Origin: Oscillospiraceae bacterium | Lineage (GTDB): Bacteria > Bacillota > Clostridia > Oscillospirales > Oscillospiraceae | Direction of reading: 5' to 3' | NCBI GenBank assembly: GCA_017395085.1 | Contig: JAFPWF010000021.1 | Coordinates: 61,896 to 125,895 of the forward strand | Length of the DNA: 64,000 nucleotides | Shown here: one piece after another, positions 23,823-32,711 of the stretch | How the letters are laid out: the number at the start of each line of letters is the position of its first letter | Position numbering within the stretch: position 1 is the stretch's first letter | Notes under the pieces: model-generated | The model's database searches: none | Seen by the model: only the letters and a program-made list of their open reading frames with translations | Told to the model about the DNA's origin: nothing | Translations under genes and position numbers: made by a program

Positions 23823-24879
23823 GTGTCAGCACCTCCTCCAGTGCGTTGAGCAGGATTGTATTCTCCTTTTCCGTCCGGACTGCCGTCCGGTACCAGCCCG
23901 GTCCCAGCCCGGGGAATTCTCCGCAGCCGCGCAGCAGGATGCCCCGTGCGCGGAGCTTCCCGCAGAGCGCTCCGTCACTGCTGTGAAACAGCAGGTAGTT
24001 GGCCTCGCCCGGGATCACCCGCAGGCCCATATCCCGCAGGACCTTCTGCATCCGGCGGCGCTCCCCGGCTATGAGCGCCCGGAGCTCCGTGACGTAGTCC
24101 GTTTCCTGCAGGGCGGCGACCCCCGCCTCCTGCGCGATCTGGGAGACCGGCCAGGGCTGGTCAGTCTGACGGAGCCGTTCCGCAAAAGCGGCGCCCCCGC
24201 AGAGGGCGTAGCCCAGACGCAGCCCGGCCATGGCATAAGTTTTGGTAAAGGCCTTGAGAACGACCAGTTTGGGCCGCTCCGCGAGTTCTCCGGTCATGGC
24301 GGCCTTCTCCGGTTCCGCCGTGAAGTCCAGGAAGCACTCGTCGAGGACGAGAACCGCGCCCGCCGCCCGGCAGGCGTCGAGGATGATCCTCAGTTCCTCC
24401 CTGGAGGAGAGCCTTCCCGTCGGGTTGTTGGGGTTGCAGAGGAAGACCAGATCGGTATGGTCCCTGACGGAGCGGGCAAAGCTTTCCGCATCCAGGGAGA
24501 AGTCCTGCTCCTCCGGGAGAAGGAAACGTTCCGCTGTGCATCCGACGCTCCGGAGCGCTTTTTCATATTCGCCGAATGTCGGCGCCGTAACCAGCGCCCG
24601 GCTCGGCCGCAGGACACGGCAGATCCGCCAGATCAGGTCTGCCGCACCGTTTCCGCAGACGATATTTTCTGCCGGGACGCCGTGATGCACGGAAAGGCCC
24701 TGCCTCAGCAGCCGGCATCCCGGATCCGGATAGCGGGCGGCATTTTCCAGCGCGCGGACGGCGGCGTCGCGCGCGCTTCGCGGCAGCCCGAGCGGGCTGA
24801 TATTCGCCGAAAAATCCAGCGGCATTGTTCCGTATTGTTCCCGGTATCCGGCCCAGTCGCCGCCGTGCTCCTGTTTCAT
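23815..24879 (-). CDS. cobD: L-threonine-O-3-phosphate decarboxylase
   Basis: 354 residues from ATG 24879, overlapping the cbiB stop as ATGA. A class I aminotransferase-fold protein with LDFSANISPLGLPR, NPNNPTGRLSSREEL, LDECFLDF and the PLP Lys in FTKTYAMAGLRLGY. It makes (R)-1-amino-2-propanol phosphate for the nucleotide loop. Confidence 0.93.
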   Translation of the reverse strand: MKQEHGGDWAGYREQYGTMPLDFSANISPLGLPRSARDAAVRALENAARYPDPGCRLLRQGLSVHHGVPAENIVCGNGAADLIWRICRVLRPSRALVTAPTFGEYEKALRSVGCTAERFLLPEEQDFSLDAESFARSVRDHTDLVFLCNPNNPTGRLSSREELRIILDACRAAGAVLVLDECFLDFTAEPEKAAMTGELAERPKLVVLKAFTKTYAMAGLRLGYALCGGAAFAERLRQTDQPWPVSQIAQEAGVAALQETDYVTELRALIAGERRRMQKVLRDMGLRVIPGEANYLLFHSSDGALCGKLRARGILLRGCGEFPGLGPGWYRTAVRTEKENTILLNALEEVLTHG

Positions 24880-25847
24880 CCCAACCTCATCAGTCCCATT
24901 CGTATCAAAGCCAGCAGGCCAAGGCACAGCCAGCTGCCGGCCAGTTCCATCCGGCAGGCTCTCCGGATGTCTTCCGGTTCGACCGGCCGTTCCTCATTTC
25001 CGACATACGGTTTGTCATGCGGAACGCCGAAATAGCTTGCCGGCCCGCAGAGCCGCACGCCCAGGGCGCCGGCCATCACCGCTTCACATTGCGCGGCGTT
25101 CGGGCTTGTGTGTTTCCGCCGGTCGCGCCGCCAGATTCGCACCGCTTTTCCCGCGTCACTTCCGCAGAGGGTGGCCGATACAATCAGCAGCAGCGCCGCC
25201 AGCCGGGAGGGAAGATAGTTTGCCGCATCGTCAATCCTCGCCGGCGCTTTCCCAAAGTCGCGGTAGCGTTCGTTTTTGTATCCGACCATGCTGTCCATGG
25301 TGTTAATCGCCTTATAACCCAGAGCAAGCGGAGCTCCGCCGAGGATCATATACAGCATGGGGGCGACCACCCCGTCCGAGAAGTTCTCCGCCACGGTCTC
25401 CACCGCAGCCCTGGTGACTCCGGCGGCATCCAGGCTTCCCGTGTCCCGGCCGACGATGCGGGCAACCGCTGCCCGGGCCTGTTCGACGGTTCCTTTTGTC
25501 AGCGCATCGTACACCCGCAGGGCTTCAACCCGCAGGTCCTTTGCTGCAAGCGCCTGCCAGCACCACAGAGTTTCCGCCGCCAGAGCAAGCGCAGGGTGGA
25601 TTTGCCGCAGAACCCGCAGAATCCCGGAGCTGAGCAGAACTGTTCCCGCAATGAGGATCAGAGCCATTGCCAGTCCGGCCGTGAAGCTGCCCCGTTCCGT
25701 TTTGGGAAGCCTGGCCCTCAGCACTGTTTCCAGGCGGCTGATGCAGCGGCCCATCAGGACCACCGGATGAATCGGGGCGAGTAATTCCGGGTCTCCGAAC
25801 AGCAGGTCCAGCATAAAGCCCCCGATCGTCATTGTCAGGATTCTCAT
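24876..25847 (-). CDS. cbiB: Adenosylcobinamide-phosphate synthase
   Basis: 323 residues from ATG 25847, overlapping the cobC-like stop (ATGA). Polytopic membrane protein with DLLFGDPELLAPIHPV at the start, ENFSDGVVAPMLY and the KAINTMDSMVGYKNERY motif. It joins adenosylcobyric acid to aminopropanol phosphate. Confidence 0.95.
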   Translation of the reverse strand: MRILTMTIGGFMLDLLFGDPELLAPIHPVVLMGRCISRLETVLRARLPKTERGSFTAGLAMALILIAGTVLLSSGILRVLRQIHPALALAAETLWCWQALAAKDLRVEALRVYDALTKGTVEQARAAVARIVGRDTGSLDAAGVTRAAVETVAENFSDGVVAPMLYMILGGAPLALGYKAINTMDSMVGYKNERYRDFGKAPARIDDAANYLPSRLAALLLIVSATLCGSDAGKAVRIWRRDRRKHTSPNAAQCEAVMAGALGVRLCGPASYFGVPHDKPYVGNEERPVEPEDIRRACRMELAGSWLCLGLLALIRMGLMRLG

Positions 25848-26425
25848 GCCGGAAACCCGATCTGTTCCAGAACCTGCAGGGTGTGTTCTGCTTGGTTCCA
25901 TTCCAGAAGCCAGCCGCAGCCGCAGGGGGTCTGCCAGCGGTAATACTCCCGCCGCGGCGTTCCCCAGCGCTCAAGAGCGGCCATCTGGGTTCCGCCATGG
26001 GCAACGATCACCGTGTCCTCACATCCGGTCTCTGCTTCTGCCTGAAGGATTCCTTCTACTGCGGCGCAGACGCGCGCCGTAAAGTCCGTGCGGTTCTCGC
26101 CGCTGGGGCACTGCCCCTCGCAGCCGCCGTCAACCCAGGCGCGGTACTGCCCGTCGTGTTCCATCTCCTGCCAGCTGCGGCCTTCGAACAAGCCGAAGTC
26201 CATCTCCCGGAGACCCGGGACCTCGATCTGCCTCGCTTCCGGAAAGAGAATTGCCGCGGTTTCCTTCGCTCTTAAGGCGGGGGAGACGTAAACGTGCTCC
26301 GGCTTCCAGCCGGCGCAGAGTAGCCGGGCTCTCCCGGCGGCACAGAGACCTTCATCCAGCCGCCCCTGATACTTCCCGGCTTCCCCCAGAGCGGTCAGCC
26401 CATGGCGGATCAGCCAGAGCTTCAT
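25844..26425 (-). CDS. cobC: Alpha-ribazole phosphatase (histidine phosphatase family)
   Basis: 193 residues from ATG 26425, which has AAGGGAG about 8 bases upstream; ATG 26431 is too close to it. LIRHGLT with the phospho-His, VSPALRAKETA, MDFGLFEGR and VAHGGT are the phosphoglycerate-mutase-fold signatures. Context in the cobalamin operon indicates CobC, which dephosphorylates alpha-ribazole phosphate or cobalamin phosphate. Confidence 0.88.
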   Translation of the reverse strand: MKLWLIRHGLTALGEAGKYQGRLDEGLCAAGRARLLCAGWKPEHVYVSPALRAKETAAILFPEARQIEVPGLREMDFGLFEGRSWQEMEHDGQYRAWVDGGCEGQCPSGENRTDFTARVCAAVEGILQAEAETGCEDTVIVAHGGTQMAALERWGTPRREYYRWQTPCGCGWLLEWNQAEHTLQVLEQIGFPA

Positions 26426-26754
26426 GGCCATTCTCCCTTCAGCAGCTGCGGGATTCCGCAGCAGACCCGGATCACGGTTTCCGCACGGGCCGCAAGCAGA
26501 CACGAGAGCCTCCCGGCATCCTCCCGCCTTCTCCGTTCAGCAGGGTCAACCGGAACGACCCCACAGCCGACCTCCGTTGCAATCACAACTTTTTTTCCAG
26601 CAAGCTCGTCGGCAAGCTTCTCCAAATGATCACAGGGGACCAGAGTATGGACGTCCCGAACAGCATTAGCGGAGAAGTCTTCTGCTCCCCAGCCGAGCGC
26701 CTGCCGGATATATTCTTCTTTCCCCGCATAGAGCGGTCCCGTGATAAAAATCAT
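26422..26754 (-). CDS. Short, degenerate CobU-like protein
   Basis: 110 residues from ATG 26754, linked by ATGA overlaps to cobS and cobC. The C-terminal half (ATEVGCGVVPVDPAERRRRE ... GIPQLLKG) is unmistakably CobU-like, but the P-loop reads GPLYAGKE, with Glu where Ser/Thr should be, and the segment with the HRxxR motif that carries the guanylylated His in CobU is absent. A canonical CobU is encoded at 27509. Probably a non-catalytic or repurposed paralog. Confidence 0.8.
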   Translation of the reverse strand: MIFITGPLYAGKEEYIRQALGWGAEDFSANAVRDVHTLVPCDHLEKLADELAGKKVVIATEVGCGVVPVDPAERRRREDAGRLSCLLAARAETVIRVCCGIPQLLKGEWP

Positions 26755-27512
26755 AACAATCCCTTCAAAATCTGCCAAAGCACCAGCGCGCCCAGCATCC
26801 AGAGCTCCGCGGTCTGCAAAAACCAGCCTGCCAGATCCCCGGAGAGACCTCCGAAGGTCTTCACGCACAGCCTGCGATAGTACAGGAAGACGAATGCCGC
26901 TACAATGATGCAGGGCCAGCCTCCGGAAACAAAGAGCAGCGTGGCGAACCCGATGCAGAGCCCGATCAGAATCCGGCGCACCCGTGCCCGGTCGGCGGCT
27001 TCGGCAAAGCTGCGGGCAAGGCCGCTGCCCTCACGCAGAGGGAAGCTTGTCAGCGACAGCCCCGAGAGGCTGCGCGACAGCCCGAAGATCCCGATCATAG
27101 TCCATACCCGGAATTCCGGCAGAGTGCACCAGAGCGCATAATCCGCAAGAAACCAGCAGCATAGACGGATGACCGCAAAAGTTCCGAGGTGTGGGTCCTT
27201 AAGGATCTCCTGACGCTTCTCAACGCCGGCATGGCTTGCGAGCGCATCACAGGTGTCGGCGTAGCCGTCCAGATGGATCCCGCCCGAAATCCAGACGGGG
27301 ATCAGGCAGAGCCCTGCGCCGCACAGAAGAGGAGGCAGCGGCACCAGCGTGCAGACCCGGCTCCAGCCCCAGCAGCACAGCCCGATCAGCGCCCCGACCA
27401 GAGGAAAAGCGCAGAGGCTGTAGCGCATGTTGCGCTCGTTCCAGTCCACTTGCGGCATCGGCAGCGCGGAGAACATGGAAAGCGCTACGGAAACGGTTTC
27501 AAAAAAGCTCAC
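26751..27512 (-). CDS. cobS: Adenosylcobinamide-GDP ribazoletransferase (cobalamin synthase)
   Basis: 253 residues from GTG 27512, which overlaps the cobU stop as GTGA and has AAAGGGG 8 bases upstream; the longer open frame upstream is only cobU in another frame. Polytopic, with GGIHLDGYADTCDAL holding the metal-binding acidic residues and LKDPHLGTFAVI. It makes cobalamin 5'-phosphate at the membrane. Confidence 0.93.
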   Translation of the reverse strand: MSFFETVSVALSMFSALPMPQVDWNERNMRYSLCAFPLVGALIGLCCWGWSRVCTLVPLPPLLCGAGLCLIPVWISGGIHLDGYADTCDALASHAGVEKRQEILKDPHLGTFAVIRLCCWFLADYALWCTLPEFRVWTMIGIFGLSRSLSGLSLTSFPLREGSGLARSFAEAADRARVRRILIGLCIGFATLLFVSGGWPCIIVAAFVFLYYRRLCVKTFGGLSGDLAGWFLQTAELWMLGALVLWQILKGLL

Positions 27513-28021
27513 GGCAATGCCCCTTTCAGCACATTCGGAAGTCCGCAGACCGCTTCCGCCACCAGATCCGCCTCTGCGGCCAGCTCCCGGTTGAGCGCGG
27601 CCAGCTCCTGCAGGAACTGCATGGTCCCCTCCCCGTAATCCGCTCCGCCCGAAAACACCTCGTTCGTCACAACGGTCAGGTTTGCGCAGCGTTCGCAGGC
27701 TTTCTGCAGCCCGCGTCGAACCGCGTCGGCACCGCTCCCCTTCGGGGAGAAGAGTTCGTTCGCCAGCAGGTTGGATAGATCCTCCAGCAGCGCGTTGGCG
27801 CCTTGCGGGATCTCCGCCCGATCCAGACTGTGCGGGCATTCCAGCGTGTCAAAGCGGAGGCCTTCGCGCTGCCTTCGGTGCTTTTCAATTCGCTTCATGC
27901 TCTCGCCGTCGGCAGCCTGCATGGTGGCGATGTACAGGCGCGGCCCTTCCAGCTTGCAGCACAGCGCTTCGGCGAGGGCGCTCTTCCCGCTGCCCGCTCC
28001 TCCGATGATCAGACTCAGCAT
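27509..28021 (-). CDS. cobU: Adenosylcobinamide kinase / guanylyltransferase
   Basis: 170 residues from ATG 28021. P-loop GGAGSGKSA at about 6-14, the RIEKHRRQR segment with the guanylylated His, and VVTNEVFSGGADYGEGT are canonical. It phosphorylates adenosylcobinamide and transfers GMP. A shortened relative lies two genes downstream. Confidence 0.95.
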   Translation of the reverse strand: MLSLIIGGAGSGKSALAEALCCKLEGPRLYIATMQAADGESMKRIEKHRRQREGLRFDTLECPHSLDRAEIPQGANALLEDLSNLLANELFSPKGSGADAVRRGLQKACERCANLTVVTNEVFSGGADYGEGTMQFLQELAALNRELAAEADLVAEAVCGLPNVLKGALP

Positions 28022-28043
28022 GTCTCCGTCCTTTTGGTGTGTT

Positions 28044-29105
28044 TTATTTCTGCTGCCGGTATGCCTCAATCCCGAGGCGGGCAAAGTCCTGCCCGCTCCG
28101 GTAGAGGCTCAGCGCCAGGTCCAGCAGCGGCAGCAGCATCACTGCGCCCGCACCTTCGCCCAGGAACATCCCGGCGTCCAGAGGCGCGTGCAGTCCCAGC
28201 GCTTTCAGGATCTCCCTTCCGGCAGGTTCCGCCGAGACATGGCTCGGCAGCAGAGCCTCCGCCGCATCCGGGCAGAGGCGTACGGCGCACAGCGCCGCGA
28301 CGGCACTGATCACCCCGTCGATGATGACAGGTTTCCGGCAGGCTGCCGCGGCCAGAAAGGCTCCGCACATGGCGGAGATTTCCAGCCCGCCCACTTTAGC
28401 CAGCAGGCCGGGGATGTCGTTCGGATCCGGGAAGTTGACCTCCAGCGCGCTCCGCACGGCGTTCAGCTTTCTTTTCAGCCCTGCGCTGCCCAGTCCGGCG
28501 CCGCGGCCGACTACCGCGTCCGGGGGCATGTTCAGCAGGGCTGCCGCCAGCGCGGCTGCTGCGGTCGTGTTGCCGATTCCCATTTCACCCACGGCAAACA
28601 GCTCTGTGCCGTCTTCCGCAAATTCCCGGACCAGTTCCGCCCCGCGTTCCATGGCACGCAGGCATTCCCCGCGGCTCATGGCCGGGCCGCGGCTGAAGTC
28701 ATCCGTTCCGTTCCGGACGCGCAGGTTCCGCACGCCCGGATGACCCGAAAAGTCACGGATCCCGATGTCCGCCGGAACGACCAGGCAGTCGGCGCGTTCC
28801 GCCATCGGGCTGACCGAACTGCGTCCCTCCGCCAGGGCGACTGCGACACGGGCGGTCACCTCGCTCCCGCACTGGCTTACGCCCTGTGCCGTTACGCCAT
28901 GGTCCGCGCAGAAAACCAGCAGAACGCGGCGTTCCAGGTGCACTTCCGCGCTCTCCTGCAGGGCGGCGATTCGGACGATCATCTCTTCCAGGGTGCCGAG
29001 GCTCCCCAGGGGTTTGGCAATGCTGTCCCAGCGGCTTTTCGCTGCTTCCGCTGCTGCCCGGTCTCCCGGCCGGATGGATCGAATCTGTTGATCAATACGG
29101 TTCAT
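28044..29105 (-). CDS. cobT: Nicotinate-nucleotide-dimethylbenzimidazole phosphoribosyltransferase
   Basis: 353 residues from ATG 29105, overlapping the cbiA stop by 14 bases. KPLGSLGTLEEM, FCADHGVTAQGVS, GEMGIGNTTAAAAL and MFLGEGAGA, the last with the catalytic Glu, are all CobT signatures. It activates the lower-ligand base as an alpha-ribotide. Confidence 0.96.
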   Translation of the reverse strand: MNRIDQQIRSIRPGDRAAAEAAKSRWDSIAKPLGSLGTLEEMIVRIAALQESAEVHLERRVLLVFCADHGVTAQGVSQCGSEVTARVAVALAEGRSSVSPMAERADCLVVPADIGIRDFSGHPGVRNLRVRNGTDDFSRGPAMSRGECLRAMERGAELVREFAEDGTELFAVGEMGIGNTTAAAALAAALLNMPPDAVVGRGAGLGSAGLKRKLNAVRSALEVNFPDPNDIPGLLAKVGGLEISAMCGAFLAAAACRKPVIIDGVISAVAALCAVRLCPDAAEALLPSHVSAEPAGREILKALGLHAPLDAGMFLGEGAGAVMLLPLLDLALSLYRSGQDFARLGIEAYRQQK

Positions 29106-30426
29106 GCTCTGCACAGGCTTTCACAAATCGTTCTGCCAGCGGCAGTTCTCCCGCAAGATGCAGGTGGGGGAACGCCGCATACAGGTTTGCTGCGGCGTAT
29201 CCGCAGCGCCAGTTTTTTCCGTTTTTCTTTTCCGCCCGGAGGTCCTCGCCGCAGGCGGTGCTGTCCCAATAATGAAACTCATGCGCCGGGATTTCTTCCC
29301 CCACACGGAACAGGAGCGAATCCTTCTCCGCCTGCAGGGTCAGATAGCCGAAGCGGACCAGCTGTTCGGTTCGGAAGCCGTGTCCGGGCAGGGCGCCGCA
29401 CATCGGGTGTGTTTCTCCGTTGATGTCTTCCAGCTCATCCTGCAGATAGAGAAAGCCTCCGCACTCCGCAAGCGTCGGCATCCCGGCATTCACTGCGGCC
29501 CGGACTGCGCCGCGCATGGCGGTGTTCTCCGACAGCGCTTTCGCGTACAGCTCGGGATAGCCTCCGCAGAGGTACAGCCCGCGGCAGCACTCCGGCAGGC
29601 GGCTGTCCCGGAGCGGACTGAAAAAGCAGAGTTCTGCTCCCGCCGCGCGGAGCGCTTCCAGACTGTCCTCGTAGCGAAAGCAGAAAGCCTCGTCCCGTGC
29701 AACAGCGATCCGGCACCGGGATTCCGCCGCTGCGGTGCGCCGCCCGGAGGCTGCCTTTTCTGCCGCAAGCTTCAGCAGCAGGTCCAGGTCAATATGCGCT
29801 TCCGCTTCTTCGGCAATCCGGGAAAACCGGCCTGTCAGGTCTTCGATTTCCACGGCGGTCAAAAGTCCGAGGTGGCGGCTGCCAATCCTGGCCTCTTCCA
29901 TCGGCGGCAGAAACCCGAGCACCGGGATGCCGCATTCCTGCTCCAAGAGCGGGCAGAGCATTTCCGCCAGATACTGGCTGCAGTCTGTCAGGAGCAGGCC
30001 GGTAATCCGGCTGCTTTCCCGAAAACGCAGAAAACCCTGCACCTGCGCGGCAAGCGACAGCCCGGCTCCTTTCGGCCGCAGCACCAGAAAGGCCGGCAGT
30101 TCCAATCGGTTGGCAAGATCCCAGGCACTGTACTGTTCGGTTCCGCCGAGCCCGTCATAATAGCCCATCGCCCCTTCCAGAACGGCAATGTCCGCATTTC
30201 CTGCGGCAAAGCTCCTCCGGACGCCCTGCTCGCCCTGCAGAAACAGGTCGAGATTCCGGCTCGGGACACCGAGCACGCCGCTGTGAAACATGGGGTCGAT
30301 GTAGTCAGGACCGCTTTTGAAGGCCTCAACACGCAGACCCCTGCGCTTCAGCGCGGCCATCAACGCGCAGCTCATCACGGTTTTTCCCGCGCTGCTCTGC
30401 ATCGCCGAAATCAGAAATGCCTTCAT
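29092..30426 (-). CDS. cbiA: Cobyrinate a,c-diamide synthase
   Basis: 444 residues, ATG 30426 overlapping the cbiET stop (ATGA). MQSSAGKTVMSCAL P-loop, KSGPDYIDPMFH, and a C-terminal glutaminase domain with GLYLCGGYPEL, AECGGFLYL (Cys) and EFHYWDS (His). It amidates the a and c acetate groups, the first committed amidations. Confidence 0.96.
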   Translation of the reverse strand: MKAFLISAMQSSAGKTVMSCALMAALKRRGLRVEAFKSGPDYIDPMFHSGVLGVPSRNLDLFLQGEQGVRRSFAAGNADIAVLEGAMGYYDGLGGTEQYSAWDLANRLELPAFLVLRPKGAGLSLAAQVQGFLRFRESSRITGLLLTDCSQYLAEMLCPLLEQECGIPVLGFLPPMEEARIGSRHLGLLTAVEIEDLTGRFSRIAEEAEAHIDLDLLLKLAAEKAASGRRTAAAESRCRIAVARDEAFCFRYEDSLEALRAAGAELCFFSPLRDSRLPECCRGLYLCGGYPELYAKALSENTAMRGAVRAAVNAGMPTLAECGGFLYLQDELEDINGETHPMCGALPGHGFRTEQLVRFGYLTLQAEKDSLLFRVGEEIPAHEFHYWDSTACGEDLRAEKKNGKNWRCGYAAANLYAAFPHLHLAGELPLAERFVKACAEHEPY

Positions 30427-31604
30427 CCTCTTTTCCCCGTGATCAGGAAAACCGGATTCTGTGCCGTCATCATGGTCAGGTCACCCGCCCTGCGGCTCCT
30501 GCTCACGGAAAGCTGGAGCACTTCCGTCTCAAAGCCCAGGTCTTTCAGAGCCGGCGTCGCTTCCTGCAGGGTTTCCAGCGTAACAGCGGAGACGCAGATC
30601 CGCGCATTCGGGTTTGCCGCGCAGATAGCCTGAACGATCCCGCGCAGGTTCCCGCTGCTCCCGCCGATGAACACCGCATCCGGCGCAGGCAGCCCGTTCA
30701 GCGCATCCGGCGCTGTCCCGTGAATCAGGCGCAGGTTCCACGCCCCGAACTGCCGCCGGTTCCGCTCAGCAAGGGCGAGTGCCTTATCGTCTCTCTCCAC
30801 GGAGAAGACCCGCTTTGCCTGCATCGCAAGTTCCACTGCGACGCTCCCGGTCCCCGTGCCGATGTCCCAGCAGGTTTCTTCCGGACCGGGATTGAGTTTT
30901 GCGAGAATCACGGAGCGGACTTCCTGTTTCGTCATCGGGATTCCGTCTTCCCGCAGGAAAGCCCCGTCCGGAAATCCCGGGCACCTGCGCGGGCAGCGCG
31001 GTGCTGACCGGACCAGAAGAACACTGAGCGGGGCAAAACTCTGGTCAGCAAATTCCTCCACACTGCCCAGGCGGATCTGTTCCGCCGGAGTTCCCATGTT
31101 TTCCCCGGTCACAGCCCGGAGAAAGCCGAGTCCGTCTTCTTTTAAATGCGCGCACAGCTCCGCCGGGCCGAGTTTTCCGCCTGTGAGGAAGAAAACCGGT
31201 TTCCCTTCGCAGACGGCGGCCGTCGGGTCGCAGTCCTTTCCGTGCGCGGAACATAATTTCCAATCCTGCCAGGGCTCCTTCAGGCGCGCGGATAGTACCT
31301 GCAGGCTTGAAATCCCCGGCAGCAGCACCGGCGCCTCTCCCTCCAATTGGGAGAAAAGCGTCCCGGCGCCGGAATAAAAACCGCTGTCCCCGCTGAAAAG
31401 GATCGCGGTATCCCGGCCGTCTGCCTGCTGAAGCGCTTCCAGGATCTCTTTGGCACTGCGGGCAGGCTTACGCTCTGCGGCTTCGGGGAATTCCTCCAGC
31501 AGGCGCGGCGCGCCGACCAGCAGCTGCGCCTTTTCAATGGCAGCACGCGCCTCGAGGGTCAGGGTCCCACGGCCGCAGCCGCAGCCGATCAGCGTCAGTA
31601 TCAT
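30423..31604 (-). CDS. cbiET: Fused cobalt-precorrin-7 C5-methyltransferase / precorrin-6B C15-methyltransferase (CbiET, CobL-like)
   Basis: 393 residues, ATG 31604 overlapping the cbiF stop (ATGA). Residues 1-200 are the CbiE tetrapyrrole methylase (LTLIGCGCGRGTLT, LFSGDSGFYSGAG); residues about 220-393 are the CbiT Rossmann domain (WDIGTGTGSVAVELA, VFIGGSSGNLRGI). Fusion into a CobL-type enzyme gives methylation at C5 and C15 plus decarboxylation in one polypeptide. Confidence 0.95.
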   Translation of the reverse strand: MILTLIGCGCGRGTLTLEARAAIEKAQLLVGAPRLLEEFPEAAERKPARSAKEILEALQQADGRDTAILFSGDSGFYSGAGTLFSQLEGEAPVLLPGISSLQVLSARLKEPWQDWKLCSAHGKDCDPTAAVCEGKPVFFLTGGKLGPAELCAHLKEDGLGFLRAVTGENMGTPAEQIRLGSVEEFADQSFAPLSVLLVRSAPRCPRRCPGFPDGAFLREDGIPMTKQEVRSVILAKLNPGPEETCWDIGTGTGSVAVELAMQAKRVFSVERDDKALALAERNRRQFGAWNLRLIHGTAPDALNGLPAPDAVFIGGSSGNLRGIVQAICAANPNARICVSAVTLETLQEATPALKDLGFETEVLQLSVSRSRRAGDLTMMTAQNPVFLITGKRG

Positions 31605-32362
31605 GATGTTTCCTTTCCCTTGCGGAATTCCGTGGTAAACGCCGGGTCATACAGGCGGCTTCGTTCATAATCGCTTTGCAGAAAATCGCCGATCAGCACC
31701 AGCGCGGTCTTTCGGATCCCGTTCTCCTCAGCATATCGCACCATGGTCCCGACCGTGCAGCGGATGCATTTTTCCTCCGGCCAGCTCGCCTTGTATACCA
31801 GGGCGGCCGGGGTCTCGTCGGTATAAGCGCCTTTCAGCAGTTCTTCCCGCAGTTCCGCCAGCATTCCGGCGGAGAGGAAAACCGCCATCGAGCTTCCGTG
31901 CATGGAAAGAGATGCGATGCTTTCCTGCTCCGGAACAGGGGTTCTGCCCGCCATCCGGGTCAGGATCACGCTTTGGCTGACCCCCGGCAGGGTATATTCC
32001 GTCCGCAGCGCCGCGGCGGCGGCGCAGAAGCTCGATACGCCGGGCACGACGTCGTAGTCAATTCCCAGTTTGTCTAGCCGGTCCATTTGTTCCCGGATCG
32101 CCCCGTAAACGCTGGAGTCCCCGGTGTGCAGCCGGACGGTCGTCTGTCCCGCTTCTTCCGCGCGCTCCATCGCTTCCAAAACTTCTTCCAGGGTCATTTC
32201 CGCGCTGTTGAGGATTCGGCAGTCTTCCCTGCAGCGTTTCAGCAGAGCCGAATTCACGAGGCTCCCCGCATAAATCACCTGGTCGGCTGCCTGCAGCAGT
32301 TCCGCCCCTCTCAGCGTAATCAGATCCAGCGCACCGGGACCGGCCCCGACGAAATGAACCAT
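31601..32362 (-). CDS. cbiF: Cobalt-precorrin-4 C11-methyltransferase, first gene of the cobalamin operon
   Basis: 253 residues from ATG 32362, with GGGAGGA 7 bases upstream. VHFVGAGPGALDLITLRG, HTGDSSVYGAIREQ and VVPGVSSFCAAAAAL are the CbiF/CobM motifs. Its leader carries the cobalamin riboswitch and an intrinsic terminator, so this gene and everything to 13046 should fall when adenosylcobalamin is plentiful. cbiL, the preceding C20-methyltransferase of the pathway, is not in the window. Confidence 0.96.
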   Translation of the reverse strand: MVHFVGAGPGALDLITLRGAELLQAADQVIYAGSLVNSALLKRCREDCRILNSAEMTLEEVLEAMERAEEAGQTTVRLHTGDSSVYGAIREQMDRLDKLGIDYDVVPGVSSFCAAAAALRTEYTLPGVSQSVILTRMAGRTPVPEQESIASLSMHGSSMAVFLSAGMLAELREELLKGAYTDETPAALVYKASWPEEKCIRCTVGTMVRYAEENGIRKTALVLIGDFLQSDYERSRLYDPAFTTEFRKGKETS

Positions 32363-32375
32363 GTGTTTCCTCCCA

Positions 32376-32406
32376 AAAAGAAAAGCGCACCCGAAGCCGG
32401 GTACGC
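32376..32406 (-). terminator. Riboswitch-controlled intrinsic terminator
   Basis: On the minus strand GCGTACCCG pairs with CGGGTGCGC (one G-T pair, 4-base loop), followed by TTTTCTTTTT. It lies just before the cbiF ribosome binding site and is the expected off state of the riboswitch. Confidence 0.85.
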
Positions 32407-32580
32407 CAACAGCAGACGCCTTTTCAGCGCCTGTTTGCCTGTGCTTCCGGTTCCGGCAGAAGCATCGTCTTTCTCCCATGTATCTGACTGATCCCCTTAC
32501 AGAGGCTTCACAGTGACCGACTCGCCGGGACTTTCACCCGATTCCATGTGCCGCATTCCGCGGGCGGAGAAAGCATGATG
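32407..32580 (-). promoter_or_regulatory. Cobalamin riboswitch
   Basis: The leader between promoter and cbiF contains on the minus strand GGGTGAAAGTCCCGG (near 32540-32526) and the B12-box-like GTCACTGTGA (32517-32508), followed by a GGGGATCAGTCAGATACAT segment, all in the order of the adenosylcobalamin aptamer. It sits directly upstream of a terminator and of the complete cobalamin operon. The start is about 7 bases after the -10 box, so the leader is about 225 bases. Confidence 0.88.
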
Positions 32581-32592
32581 ATATTGCTATGC

Positions 32593-32621
32593 AGTATAGC
32601 ATATCAGAGGATCTTTGTCAT
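32593..32621 (-). promoter_or_regulatory. Promoter of the cobalamin operon
   Basis: On the minus strand ATGACA (32621-32616), 17-bp spacer, TATACT (32598-32593), pointing into the riboswitch leader. Confidence 0.75.
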
Positions 32622-32667
32622 CTGTTTTTCGTGTTCTCAGAGCCTTGCTTCTGCCACAGGCTGCTGC

Positions 32668-32700
32668 AAAAAAGTGACCGGTCCGCATGAAACCGGTCAC
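32668..32700 (-). terminator. Terminator of the ohrR-gpx-mbl-flavodoxin operon
   Basis: A 9-bp stem GTGACCGGT/ACCGGTCAC is followed on the minus strand by TTTTTT, 12 bases after the flavodoxin stop. Confidence 0.85.
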
Positions 32701-32711
32701 AGTATCCTGAT

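Noticed and set aside
23593-25035. Long rightward frames across the cobalamin operon (also 27771-29423 and 20262-21524)
   Set aside because: High G+C leaves open antisense frames; the leftward genes are all full-length known enzymes.
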